Shown here: positions 1 through 6,575 of the stretch, in pieces
Numbering within the stretch: position 1 is the stretch's first letter
Layout of the letters: every line of letters starts with the position of its first letter
Assembly: GCA_024280785.1 (NCBI GenBank)
Contig: JAJRPK010000047.1
Location: 1 to 9,687, forward strand
DNA: 9,687 nt
Direction of reading: 5' to 3'
Source of the DNA: Gammaproteobacteria bacterium
GTDB lineage: Bacteria > Pseudomonadota > Gammaproteobacteria > Pseudomonadales > UBA7434
Made by a program: the position numbers and the translations under genes
Notes under the pieces: generated by a model
The model's input: only the letters and a program-made list of their open reading frames with translations
The model's database searches: none
Told to the model about the DNA's origin: nothing

Positions 1-125
1 AAGCCAATACAGCCATTGCCCAGCGAATGGGCTGATAGGCCTAAGCCAAACAATCATAGCGCTATGCCTATATATAACATAGCGCCAAAAGCCCTTAACA
101 CCTTACATTTTAGGATAGCTTTAGG
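1..125. other. Lead-in region upstream of tolC; possible tail of an unidentified upstream gene
   Basis: No gene can be firmly assigned here. On the + strand one frame reads ANTAIAQRMG and stops at TGA 33-35, which could be the C-terminus of an upstream gene. Another frame stays open from base 1 to a TGA at 127-129 that overlaps the tolC start as ATGA. On the - strand an ATG at 57 opens a frame that runs out of the window. These cannot be separated on 125 bases. The region also holds a palindrome and repeat (55-85), listed separately, and an 8-bp direct repeat TTTAGGAT at 109-116 and 120-127, the second copy running into the tolC start codon. Confidence 0.3.
55..85. repeat. 12-bp palindrome plus repeated half-site upstream of tolC
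   Basis: CATAGCGCTATG at 55-66 is a perfect 12-bp palindrome. Its left half CATAGCGC recurs exactly at 78-85, 23 bp downstream, about two helical turns. The arms 59-66 and 78-85 can also pair as an 8-bp hairpin with an 11-base loop. No T-run follows on the + strand, so a terminator is unlikely. The arrangement resembles a repressor or activator operator in front of tolC. The binding protein is unknown. Confidence 0.4.
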
Positions 126-1568
126 ATGACTATATTGTCTCGAACTCTTAGCCTGTTTGCCAGTACCTTTATCCTGGCCGGACTTCTTACGCCCGTTTCA
201 CACGCTGATACTCTCGCCGACGTCTACGAGCAGGCAGTAAAAGACGATCCTACGCTGCAAGCGGCACAAGCAACCTATAAAGCCAACAAAGAGATAAAAT
301 CACAAGCCCTATCTCGGCTCCTTCCTCAAGTTAGAGGAGATTATACTTATACTAAGTCCGATGAAGACAGTGAAAGTCGGCGATTTTTTTCAGCGGATGT
401 TCCGCCGTTCGACTCAAGCTTTAACACCGAAGATACGACCAATAGCTATTCCATTTCGCTGTCTCAAGACTTGTTTAATCTCTCGACTTATTTTTCTTTC
501 AAACAAAGCAAGGCCTTATCCAAGCAGGCAGAGCTACAATTTTCTATTGACCAGCAATCTTTGATCTTGCGAACAGCCGAGGCTTACTTTGACGTGCTGT
601 CAGCTAAAGACAATCTAACGTCGTCTTTGGCCGCTGAAAAAGCCGTTAGCCAACAGCTCGAACAAACCCAGCAACGATACGATGTCGGACTGATCGCCAT
701 CACCGATGTTCATTCAGCACGCGCGTCTCACGATCTATCGATAGCCAATCGCTTAACCGCAGAGATCGATTTGGGCATTGCTTACGAAGCCGTAGCCGCC
801 CTCACTGGACGACAACCCTCCAACCTACATAATTTGGCGCCGAACTTTCCGGTTAGCAAACCCGAACCCGCTAACGCTGACGCATGGGTGGCCTACGCGT
901 TTGGCAATAACTTATCTATCAAGTTAGCCGAGCAAGTCGCTGCCGCTTCTAATCAAAATGCCAACGCTAAAAAATCCGGGCATTTACCTACTGTTTCAGG
1001 CAGCATCCGCTACCGAGACAGCAAGACGGATACAAGCCAATTTAGCAGAATCGATCCCATAGGACCGCTCCCTGCCGCATTCTCAAATGCTAACGGCACT
1101 ACTTTCGAAATTAGAGTTGATGTTCCGATTTATCTTGGCGGACTAAAATATTCTGAACAAAGACAGGCCGGCTTTGAAAGAGTAAGGGATCAAGCCAACC
1201 TCGTTGCCGCCAAACGAAAAGCCGTTCAACAGGCGCGGTCGAACTATTTAATCACAGTTACCGACACTGCGAGAGTGACGGCTAGACGCCGTGGCATTAC
1301 ATCGGCACAAAGCGCGCTCGACGCAACTCAAGCGGGTTACGATGCTGGCACCAGAAATATTGTTGACTTGCTCGATGCTCAAAGAGACCTTTATCGCGCT
1401 GAAACAGATTACGCGGAAACTCGCTACGATTACGTGATTAACTCGCTTAAGTTAAAACAGGCTGCTGGGACACTAGGGCCACAAGATATATACGATTTAA
1501 ATAAATGGATGATTCCACCCACCGCCGCATTGAAAAGCGCGATGGTTAGTTCATCTGCCGGGCGATAA
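126..1568 (+). CDS. tolC: TolC family outer membrane efflux/secretion channel
   Basis: This is the outer-membrane exit duct for tripartite drug efflux pumps and type I secretion, a trimer forming an outer-membrane barrel with a periplasmic alpha-helical tunnel. It has an N-terminal signal peptide with likely cleavage after SHA27. The mature start DTLADVYEQAVKDDP is typical of the family. The two internal repeats are visible: RYDVGLIAITDVHSARA (about 184-200) and GYDAGTRNIVDLLDAQRD (about 404-421), the matching helical hairpins of each half. At 480 aa it is close to E. coli TolC in size. The start ATG has AGGA at 112-115, ten bases upstream; no better in-frame start is seen. The last 23 bp overlap the convergent waaA gene. 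Which pumps it serves cannot be read from this window. Confidence 0.95.
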   Translation: MTILSRTLSLFASTFILAGLLTPVSHADTLADVYEQAVKDDPTLQAAQATYKANKEIKSQALSRLLPQVRGDYTYTKSDEDSESRRFFSADVPPFDSSFNTEDTTNSYSISLSQDLFNLSTYFSFKQSKALSKQAELQFSIDQQSLILRTAEAYFDVLSAKDNLTSSLAAEKAVSQQLEQTQQRYDVGLIAITDVHSARASHDLSIANRLTAEIDLGIAYEAVAALTGRQPSNLHNLAPNFPVSKPEPANADAWVAYAFGNNLSIKLAEQVAAASNQNANAKKSGHLPTVSGSIRYRDSKTDTSQFSRIDPIGPLPAAFSNANGTTFEIRVDVPIYLGGLKYSEQRQAGFERVRDQANLVAAKRKAVQQARSNYLITVTDTARVTARRRGITSAQSALDATQAGYDAGTRNIVDLLDAQRDLYRAETDYAETRYDYVINSLKLKQAAGTLGPQDIYDLNKWMIPPTAALKSAMVSSSAGR

Positions 1569-2859
1569 ACTTTAGCAATTTTTTCTGCGCCCCACGATTT
1601 TGATCTAACACCTTGCGCGCGGCGCGGCCCGCAATTACTCGAGCCTCTGCGCCGCTTATAGACTGGCTAATGGCCTGCGCCAACTGTTGATCGTCAACAA
1701 TGACTTCAAGAGCATTCTCCGCTTTAAGAAGGCTGACAATATGCTCAAAATTATGTGTATAAGGCCCTGACAAAACCGGCACACTCCAAGCGGCTGGTTC
1801 CAGGCAGTTATGCCCACCCACTGGCACCAAACTACCCCCCACCAAAGCAATATCTGCAGCACCGTAAAAGGTCAGCAGCTCTCCCATCACATCAATTAAC
1901 AAAACATCTGTGTTAGGCAACAGCGCTTCTTCTTGGCTTCGGCGTTGTAAGCTAAAACCCCGTGACAGCGTCAACCCGGCCACCTCATCAAACCGCTCTG
2001 GGTGACGCGGCACTAACACCAACAAAATATTGGGATGCTGACTAAGAATTTTTCTATGTGCGGTCAACACGATTTCATCCTCACCCGGGTGAGTGCTTGC
2101 TGCGATCCAAACAAATGATTTATTCGCTGCCCGCCACTCTTGCTTATAATCCCTTGCGCGACTTTGAGATTCGGATGGCAATTCAATATCAAACTTAATG
2201 CTTCCGGTGATTTGCAACTGACTGGCCCGCACACCTAAATCCAAAAACCGCTTGGCATCTTCTGAATGCTGAGTGGCCACGGCTATACACCGTAGCATCG
2301 CATTAGATAACCACGATACCTTTGCGTAACCCGCCGCGGACTTTTGGGACAAACGGGCATTAGCCACAACAACTGGCACTGACATTAACCGGCAAACGAC
2401 AATCGAAACAGGCCAAAGCTCTGTTTCCATCACAATACTGATACTGGGTTTAACGTGCCTTAAAAACAGCCAAACAAACAACGGCCAATCGTAGGGCGCA
2501 TAGACATGGCTAACGGAATCTCCCAACAGCGACACAACTCGTTCAGAGCCAGTAGGTGTAGTGGTTGTCACAGTAATCGCGCGATCAGGATATATTTGTT
2601 GCAAAGCCCTAATGAGAGGTGCCGCTGCCACTGTCTCGCCGACTGAAACAGCATGAATCCAAATTCCGTTTTTCTTGGGCCGAATAGAGAAAACACCAAA
2701 ACGCTCTAACATACGCTTACGGTACTCTGGCGCCTTAATGGAACGCCAGAGCAATCGGAGAGGCAGCAGTGGTAGCAAGGCCGTAAACAATAAAATATAT
2801 AAAAAATACGCAATAAACGTTTTTATTAAAGCGTTAAATGAGATCGGTTCGTTAGCCAT
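1546..2859 (-). CDS. waaA: 3-deoxy-D-manno-octulosonic acid (Kdo) transferase
   Basis: WaaA (KdtA), family GT30, moves Kdo from CMP-Kdo onto lipid IVA at the inner face of the cytoplasmic membrane, the first step of LPS inner-core synthesis. The 437 aa fit the family (E. coli about 425). Residues about 13-35 form an N-terminal membrane anchor. The acceptor-side motif HAVSVGE ends in the probable catalytic Glu75 and is followed by TVTTTTPTGSERV (about 96-108). ETELWP lies at 145-150, and the donor-site signature GGSLVPVGGHNCLEPAAW at about 341-358. The residue after ETELWP is Val, where the Asn of the ETELWPN form I remember would stand. The gene starts 11 bp after the thiI stop with only a weak ribosome-binding sequence (GAG in the thiI stop region), which suggests co-transcription and perhaps translational coupling. 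Whether it adds one or two Kdo units is not visible. Confidence 0.96.
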   Translation of the reverse strand: MANEPISFNALIKTFIAYFLYILLFTALLPLLPLRLLWRSIKAPEYRKRMLERFGVFSIRPKKNGIWIHAVSVGETVAAAPLIRALQQIYPDRAITVTTTTPTGSERVVSLLGDSVSHVYAPYDWPLFVWLFLRHVKPSISIVMETELWPVSIVVCRLMSVPVVVANARLSQKSAAGYAKVSWLSNAMLRCIAVATQHSEDAKRFLDLGVRASQLQITGSIKFDIELPSESQSRARDYKQEWRAANKSFVWIAASTHPGEDEIVLTAHRKILSQHPNILLVLVPRHPERFDEVAGLTLSRGFSLQRRSQEEALLPNTDVLLIDVMGELLTFYGAADIALVGGSLVPVGGHNCLEPAAWSVPVLSGPYTHNFEHIVSLLKAENALEVIVDDQQLAQAISQSISGAEARVIAGRAARKVLDQNRGAQKKLLKFIARQMN

Positions 2860-2870
2860 AAGTGTTATTT

Positions 2871-4412
2871 CTACTCAGGCCGATACACTTTGACATTTCC
2901 AAATCCGTCGGCCTGCAAGTGAGCCGCGTGTAAGCGACTCATCACGCCACGATCACAAAACAGCAAATATTGTTTATTTGAATCCAACGAATGAAACAAT
3001 CGATTAATTTGATAAAAGGGAATATTCAAGGTCTCATTGGCGTGCAGCACCAGCGGTTTTTTGTCTCGCTCATCATCTGGCCGCAAATCAATAATAATTT
3101 GATTCGGCTCTGGAATTGCCTGCTGCTCAATTTCTTCAAAGGCAATCTGTGGTTGATACACGTTGTCAATGCCCGTTATTTTTCTTTCCTTCACAGCGGC
3201 ATCTAGTACTAAAAAATCAAACTTACTCTCTTCGTGCAACACTATGTCCATCTTTGCCGACGTTGTTGGCTTGTCGGATATCACCGCACAATATTCCGGC
3301 ATGTGCTCGGCATACTTCCCCACGCCAATTTTGTTAGATCTCGATATAATCGTCGACTTATCTTCCGTCGCCAAGGGTCGCAGTACCAGCATATCCGTGA
3401 CCTTATCGATAACCGACAAATTTCTTAAGGTTTGACTCGACACCTGAGCAATACTTTCTCCGGTTACCAATATCTCTATATCCATTTCTTGGGCAATGCG
3501 ACTTGCTGCACGAATCATCATTCGCTTTAAAATAACTCCCATATATGAGTTATTTACTGTGGTTAAAATCTCTTCGACTACGCGTTCAAAATTAACGTTT
3601 ACAAACGCCGTTCGATGCGAAGAAGCGTATTCCTCCCACAAAAAATGCGACACTTGCTTGACCCCAACCTCATGAGCATGACCGCCTAAATTAAAAAAGC
3701 AAAAGTGCGTTTCCATCCCTCGTCGAATAGTATCAAAGCTGGCAACGCTAGAGTCGTATCCTCCTGACATTAGCGATAACACGGGGCCAACACATCCGAT
3801 AGGATAGCCACCCAGCCCAGCATAGCGATGCTCAACAATAAACAATCGGTCTTGTTTTATCTCCAGGTTAACAGTGACATCGGCACCGCGCATTTTTACC
3901 CCAGCGGTTGCCCCGTTAGTAAACAGGCCGCCACCCACATAGCGTTCTACATCGTGGGAACTAAATGCATGCTTGCCCTGACGCTTGCATCGAACAACGA
4001 AAGTTTTGCCTTCCAAATCATCCGCTAGTAAAGACGCGGTTTCGCGATAAATTATCTCTAATATAGCTTCTTTGTCGTTTTTCTTATCATTGTCGCCATA
4101 TTTGCCATTATCTTGATTACTGTCAACACCATCGTCATTAGCGCCAATGGCTCTCTCTTGGACCTGAAGAATATGGGCGATACCGGGTATCTTTCGCAAC
4201 AGATCACGCGCTAGCGAACAATGATCAAGATAACATTCCGAAGAATTGTCGATAGCGACTTCGAGCATGTCCCAGCGCAGCACCACATCTGCAGACACGG
4301 TATTTCGCTTTAACACACGCCTAATATTCGTATGTAATCGGGCAACAAACCGCTTGCGAACGGGCCGCGACTTGATCGTAATCTCGGGAGCTAATTTAAC
4401 AATGAATTTCAT
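2871..4412 (-). CDS. thiI: tRNA 4-thiouridine synthetase / thiamine thiazole sulfurtransferase ThiI (with rhodanese domain)
   Basis: ThiI adenylates U8 of tRNA and transfers sulfur from IscS persulfide to form s4U; in enteric-type bacteria the rhodanese domain also serves thiazole synthesis. Domains in order: N-terminal ferredoxin-like region (MKFIVKLAPEITIKS), THUMP (about 115-200, with EGKTFVVRCKRQGKHAFSS), a PP-loop adenylation domain with SGGYDSS at 216-222, and a C-terminal rhodanese domain (about 430-513). Cys375 in MPEYC and Cys486 in LLFCDRGVMS match the E. coli disulfide partner and persulfide-bearing cysteine. At 513 aa it is about 30 longer than E. coli ThiI. Most of the excess is an Asp/Asn/Lys-rich stretch at about 90-114, before the THUMP core. 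No clear Shine-Dalgarno precedes the ATG, but the MKFI start matches the family exactly. It leads a probable operon with waaA. Confidence 0.97.
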   Translation of the reverse strand: MKFIVKLAPEITIKSRPVRKRFVARLHTNIRRVLKRNTVSADVVLRWDMLEVAIDNSSECYLDHCSLARDLLRKIPGIAHILQVQERAIGANDDGVDSNQDNGKYGDNDKKNDKEAILEIIYRETASLLADDLEGKTFVVRCKRQGKHAFSSHDVERYVGGGLFTNGATAGVKMRGADVTVNLEIKQDRLFIVEHRYAGLGGYPIGCVGPVLSLMSGGYDSSVASFDTIRRGMETHFCFFNLGGHAHEVGVKQVSHFLWEEYASSHRTAFVNVNFERVVEEILTTVNNSYMGVILKRMMIRAASRIAQEMDIEILVTGESIAQVSSQTLRNLSVIDKVTDMLVLRPLATEDKSTIISRSNKIGVGKYAEHMPEYCAVISDKPTTSAKMDIVLHEESKFDFLVLDAAVKERKITGIDNVYQPQIAFEEIEQQAIPEPNQIIIDLRPDDERDKKPLVLHANETLNIPFYQINRLFHSLDSNKQYLLFCDRGVMSRLHAAHLQADGFGNVKVYRPE

Positions 4413-4458
4413 ATTAAGAGCAAAGTGATGGGGTGAAAGAATTGATTTTTAGCTGCGC

Positions 4459-4488
4459 AGTATAGCTGTGACCGAGCCCATCAAACTA
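4459..4488 (-). promoter_or_regulatory. Candidate sigma-70 promoter for thiI-waaA
   Basis: On the - strand TATACT (+ strand AGTATA, 4459-4464) is a good -10 about 47 bases upstream of the thiI ATG. The -35 is poor: TTTGAT at 15-bp spacing (4480-4485) or TAGTTT at 18-bp spacing (4483-4488). It is offered because the operon needs a promoter in this gap and this is the best -10 close to the gene. Confidence 0.3.
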
Positions 4489-4525
4489 GAAGAGATAAGC
4501 GCAATTTTGCTTCATACCTTTGTAC

Positions 4526-4563
4526 TGCACCATAATAGAGCGTGCGCGCTCTATTATGGATCA
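4526..4563. promoter_or_regulatory. 38-bp dyad, candidate paired NtrC enhancer of glnA
   Basis: Two 17-bp arms (4526-4542 and the complement of 4547-4563) match at 15 of 17 positions around a 4-base centre TGCG; the inner 13 bp (CCATAATAGAGCG) match perfectly. The outer end of the left arm is TGCACCA, the same 7-mer that opens the NtrC-type site before ntrB at 8540. Each 17-bp arm can be read as an NtrC-like site with one good and one degraded half. Arm centres are 21 bp apart, two helical turns, and lie about 127 and 148 bp upstream of the predicted sigma-54 start, a usual distance for NtrC enhancers. Alternatively it is an RNA hairpin or the operator of another regulator; no T-run follows on either strand. 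Confidence 0.5.
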
Positions 4564-4655
4564 TTAATATTAAAGGCCGACTAAAGAATCCCAATAGGGG
4601 TTTGCCTCTGCATTGAAATCAATAACTTAGTGCAAAGCCCTCCTCCCTTAGCACT

Positions 4656-4671
4656 TGGTACAACTGTTGCA
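4656..4671 (+). promoter_or_regulatory. Sigma-54 (RpoN) promoter of glnA
   Basis: TGGTAC-AACTG-TTGCA matches the sigma-54 consensus TGGCAC-N5-TTGCA at all but one position, with the required 10 bases between the GG of the -24 element and the GC of the -12 element. The predicted start is near 4682. It faces glnA, a classic NtrC/sigma-54 target, and no other gene lies between. Confidence 0.8.
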
Positions 4672-4676
4672 ACAGT
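4663..4676. repeat. 14-bp perfect palindrome over the -12 element
   Basis: ACTGTTGCAACAGT reads the same on both strands and covers the TTGCA -12 element of the glnA promoter. Part of the symmetry comes from TTGCAA itself, but the flanking ACTG/CAGT is not required by sigma-54. It could be an operator that blocks polymerase binding. Confidence 0.4.
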
Positions 4677-4679
4677 CCT

Positions 4680-4697
4680 GCTTTGTGACGACAAAGC
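4680..4697 (+). repeat. Short hairpin at the predicted glnA transcript start
   Basis: GCTTTGT (4680-4686) pairs perfectly with ACAAAGC (4691-4697) around a GACG loop. It falls at the expected sigma-54 start site, so it would form the very 5' end of the leader and might stabilise the mRNA, or it may be a DNA-level operator. Confidence 0.35.
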
Positions 4698-4922
4698 TCG
4701 CCGTGACAGAATGGCCAAATCTTTGTAATCCCGCGCTAAAAGAATTTTATCAATAGAAAAATATCTTTTGGCCTCAAAATCGGTATAAAATCGCCGTCCT
4801 TCTATTATAGCGACTCGATTGATACTATTTTATACAGTCCAATTTGCACAGCGCATTTTAAAAAGCACACACTACACATTAACAAGCACCCTCATCTTTT
4901 GGGGATTACTGGAGAATGACTG

Positions 4923-6329
4923 ATGTCAGAGAACACTCTGAAATTAATAAAAGACAGCGAAGCAACATGGGTTGACTTGCGTTTTACTGATACTAAAGGC
5001 AAAGAGCAGCACGTATCAATTCCTGTTCATGAAGTTGACGAAGGTTTTTTTGAAGACGGAAAAATGTTCGACGGTTCTTCTATTGCAGGCTGGAAAGGCA
5101 TCAATGAGTCGGACATGATTTTAATGCCAGACGACACGACTGCTGTCCTTGACCCCTTTACCGACGAAACAACCATAATCATTCGCTGCAGTATTGTCGA
5201 GCCAATGACCGGACAAGGCTACGATCGAGACCCGCGCTCTGTTGCCACTCGCGCCGAAGAGTATATGAAGTCCACTGGCATCGCCGATACCGTATTGTTT
5301 GGACCTGAGCCAGAGTTTTTTGTCTTTGACGACGTCAAATGGCACGCTGACATTTCCGGCGCTGGTTACGAAATTAATTCTGAAGAAGCCGCTTGGTCGA
5401 GTAACAAAAGTTTTGAAGATGGCAATACTGGGCACCGACCAGGCATTAAAGGCGGTTACTTCCCCGTTCCACCTGTCGATTCACTACATGATGTACGTGC
5501 CGCCATGTGCGGGGCAATGGCCGATATGGGCCTTGTAATAGAGGTTCACCACCATGAAGTGGGCACTGCTGGACAATGTGAAATCGGTGTCGGCGCCAAT
5601 ACGCTAACCAAAAAAGCAGACGAAGTTCAAATTCTTAAGTACTGTACCCATAACGTCGCGCACGCTTATGGCAAGACCGCTACGTTTATGCCTAAGCCAC
5701 TCGTTGGCGATAACGGTAGCGGCATGCATTGTCACCAGTCGCTATCTAAGGACGGTGTAAACCTTATGGCCGGTGATGAATACGGCGGCCTCTCTGAATT
5801 AGCGCTGTATTATATTGGTGGTGTTATCAAGCATTCACGTGCAATTAATGCCTTTGCTAACGCTTCAACTAACTCTTACAAACGATTGGTGCCAGGCTTT
5901 GAAGCTCCGGTTATGCTCGCGTATTCAGCGCGTAACCGCTCAGCATCGATTCGGATTCCATTCGTTCCCAACCCAAAAGGCCGACGAATTGAAGTTCGTT
6001 ATCCCGACCCAACTGCCAACCCTTACCTGTGCTTTACTGCACTGTTAATGGCGGGCTTAGACGGCATTAAAAACAAAATCCACCCTGGCGAGCCAGCGGA
6101 TAAAGATCTATACGACTTACCTCCCGAAGAGGCCGCCGCTATTCCGACTGTTGCCTCTACTTTTGAGCAAGCGTTAGAAGCATTGGACAATGACCGTGGG
6201 TTTTTGACTGTGGGCGGAGTCATGAGCGACGATATGATCGACGCTTATATCGAACTTAAACGACAAGAAATCGAGACCCTTAACATGACAACTCACCCTG
6301 TTGAGTTTGGCATGTACTACTCTTGCTAA
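4923..6329 (+). CDS. glnA: Type I glutamine synthetase (GSI-beta)
   Basis: Makes glutamine from glutamate, ammonia and ATP as a cytoplasmic dodecamer; it is the main ammonia-assimilating enzyme. At 468 aa the protein aligns essentially without gaps with E. coli GlnA. Seen in order: MFDGSSIAGWKGINESDM (48-65, beta-grasp domain), GPEPEFFVFD (127-136) with metal-binding glutamates, EVGTAGQCEIG (212-222), the ATP/glutamate-site NGSGMHCHQS (264-273), and NRSASIRIP (338-346). Tyr397 in KDLYDLPP is exactly the residue adenylylated by GlnE in enteric GSI-beta, so post-translational control by GlnE/PII is expected. The start ATG has GGAG eight bases upstream; an earlier out-of-frame ATG (4916) lies too close to that GGAG to compete well. 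Transcription is predicted from the sigma-54 promoter at 4656-4671 and ends at the terminator at 6347. Confidence 0.99.
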   Translation: MSENTLKLIKDSEATWVDLRFTDTKGKEQHVSIPVHEVDEGFFEDGKMFDGSSIAGWKGINESDMILMPDDTTAVLDPFTDETTIIIRCSIVEPMTGQGYDRDPRSVATRAEEYMKSTGIADTVLFGPEPEFFVFDDVKWHADISGAGYEINSEEAAWSSNKSFEDGNTGHRPGIKGGYFPVPPVDSLHDVRAAMCGAMADMGLVIEVHHHEVGTAGQCEIGVGANTLTKKADEVQILKYCTHNVAHAYGKTATFMPKPLVGDNGSGMHCHQSLSKDGVNLMAGDEYGGLSELALYYIGGVIKHSRAINAFANASTNSYKRLVPGFEAPVMLAYSARNRSASIRIPFVPNPKGRRIEVRYPDPTANPYLCFTALLMAGLDGIKNKIHPGEPADKDLYDLPPEEAAAIPTVASTFEQALEALDNDRGFLTVGGVMSDDMIDAYIELKRQEIETLNMTTHPVEFGMYYSC

Positions 6330-6346
6330 TCGACATCCTTTGATGC

Positions 6347-6375
6347 AAAACCCGCCTATACGGCGGGTTTTTTTT
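6347..6375 (+). terminator. Intrinsic terminator of glnA
   Basis: AAAACCCGCC pairs with GGCGGGTTTT around a TATAC loop, and the T-run continues to eight Ts. It begins 17 bases after the glnA stop codon. The A-tract makes it partly bidirectional in form, but the only gene reading into it is glnA. Confidence 0.93.
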
Positions 6376-6575
6376 GCCAAAAAACGCCACAATATCATTG
6401 GAACTTCACGCTAAGACACGGTATCTTACTATTGAGGGTATTCTTTTTAAAAGCACTTATTATTAGTAACTGGGATTAAGAAGCTCAATCGTACGATCAC
6501 AAGCCCGCTCCCGCTAATGGCTTCTTGTACACCAGCAACGATTGATGACGCCACATTTGTTTAAAGGATCTGCTC
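6376..6575. other. 200-bp gap between the glnA terminator and the DUF4124 gene
   Basis: No gene is seen. It contains a possible but poorly spaced sigma-70 promoter (TTGAGG 6432-6437, TTATTA 6457-6462, 19-bp spacing), a 10-bp palindrome ATCGTACGAT at 6488-6497, and 7-bp inverted arms AAGAAGC (6478-6484) and GCTTCTT (6520-6526) that enclose it. The ribosome-binding site AAAGGA is at 6563-6568. No sigma-54 element was found. Confidence 0.45.

Larger units (their letters stand above)
4413..4922. other. 510-bp divergent control region between thiI and glnA
   Basis: No gene is supported here. From left to right it holds a candidate thiI promoter (4459-4488), a 38-bp dyad (4526-4563), a sigma-54 promoter (4656-4671) overlapping a 14-bp palindrome (4663-4676), a short hairpin (4680-4697), an AT-rich stretch with TATAAA at 4784-4789 that could be a housekeeping -10 without a good -35, and the glnA ribosome-binding site GGAG (4911-4914). 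CTATTATAG at 4802-4810 echoes the CTATTATGG arm of the dyad. If the sigma-54 start is used, the glnA leader is about 240 bases long. Confidence 0.7.

Noticed and set aside
2675..2893. Small + strand open frame over the waaA start
   Set aside because: It is antisense to the conserved waaA N-terminus and has no ribosome-binding site or recognisable content.
4530..4559. The 13-bp stem with TGCG loop as an intrinsic terminator for thiI or glnA transcripts
   Set aside because: No T-run follows on either strand, and it lies upstream of both divergent genes rather than after one.
4916..4975. Short upstream ATG frame (20 codons or fewer) overlapping the glnA start
   Set aside because: Its ATG is only one base from the GGAG, too close for good initiation, and the GlnA start at 4923 matches the family.
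5121..5435. 104-codon open frame on the - strand inside glnA
   Set aside because: It lies wholly within a highly conserved gene, in an antisense frame, with no recognisable domain.
6432..6463. Firm promoter call for the DUF4124 gene
   Set aside because: The -35-like TTGAGG and -10-like TTATTA are 19-20 bp apart and both weak.
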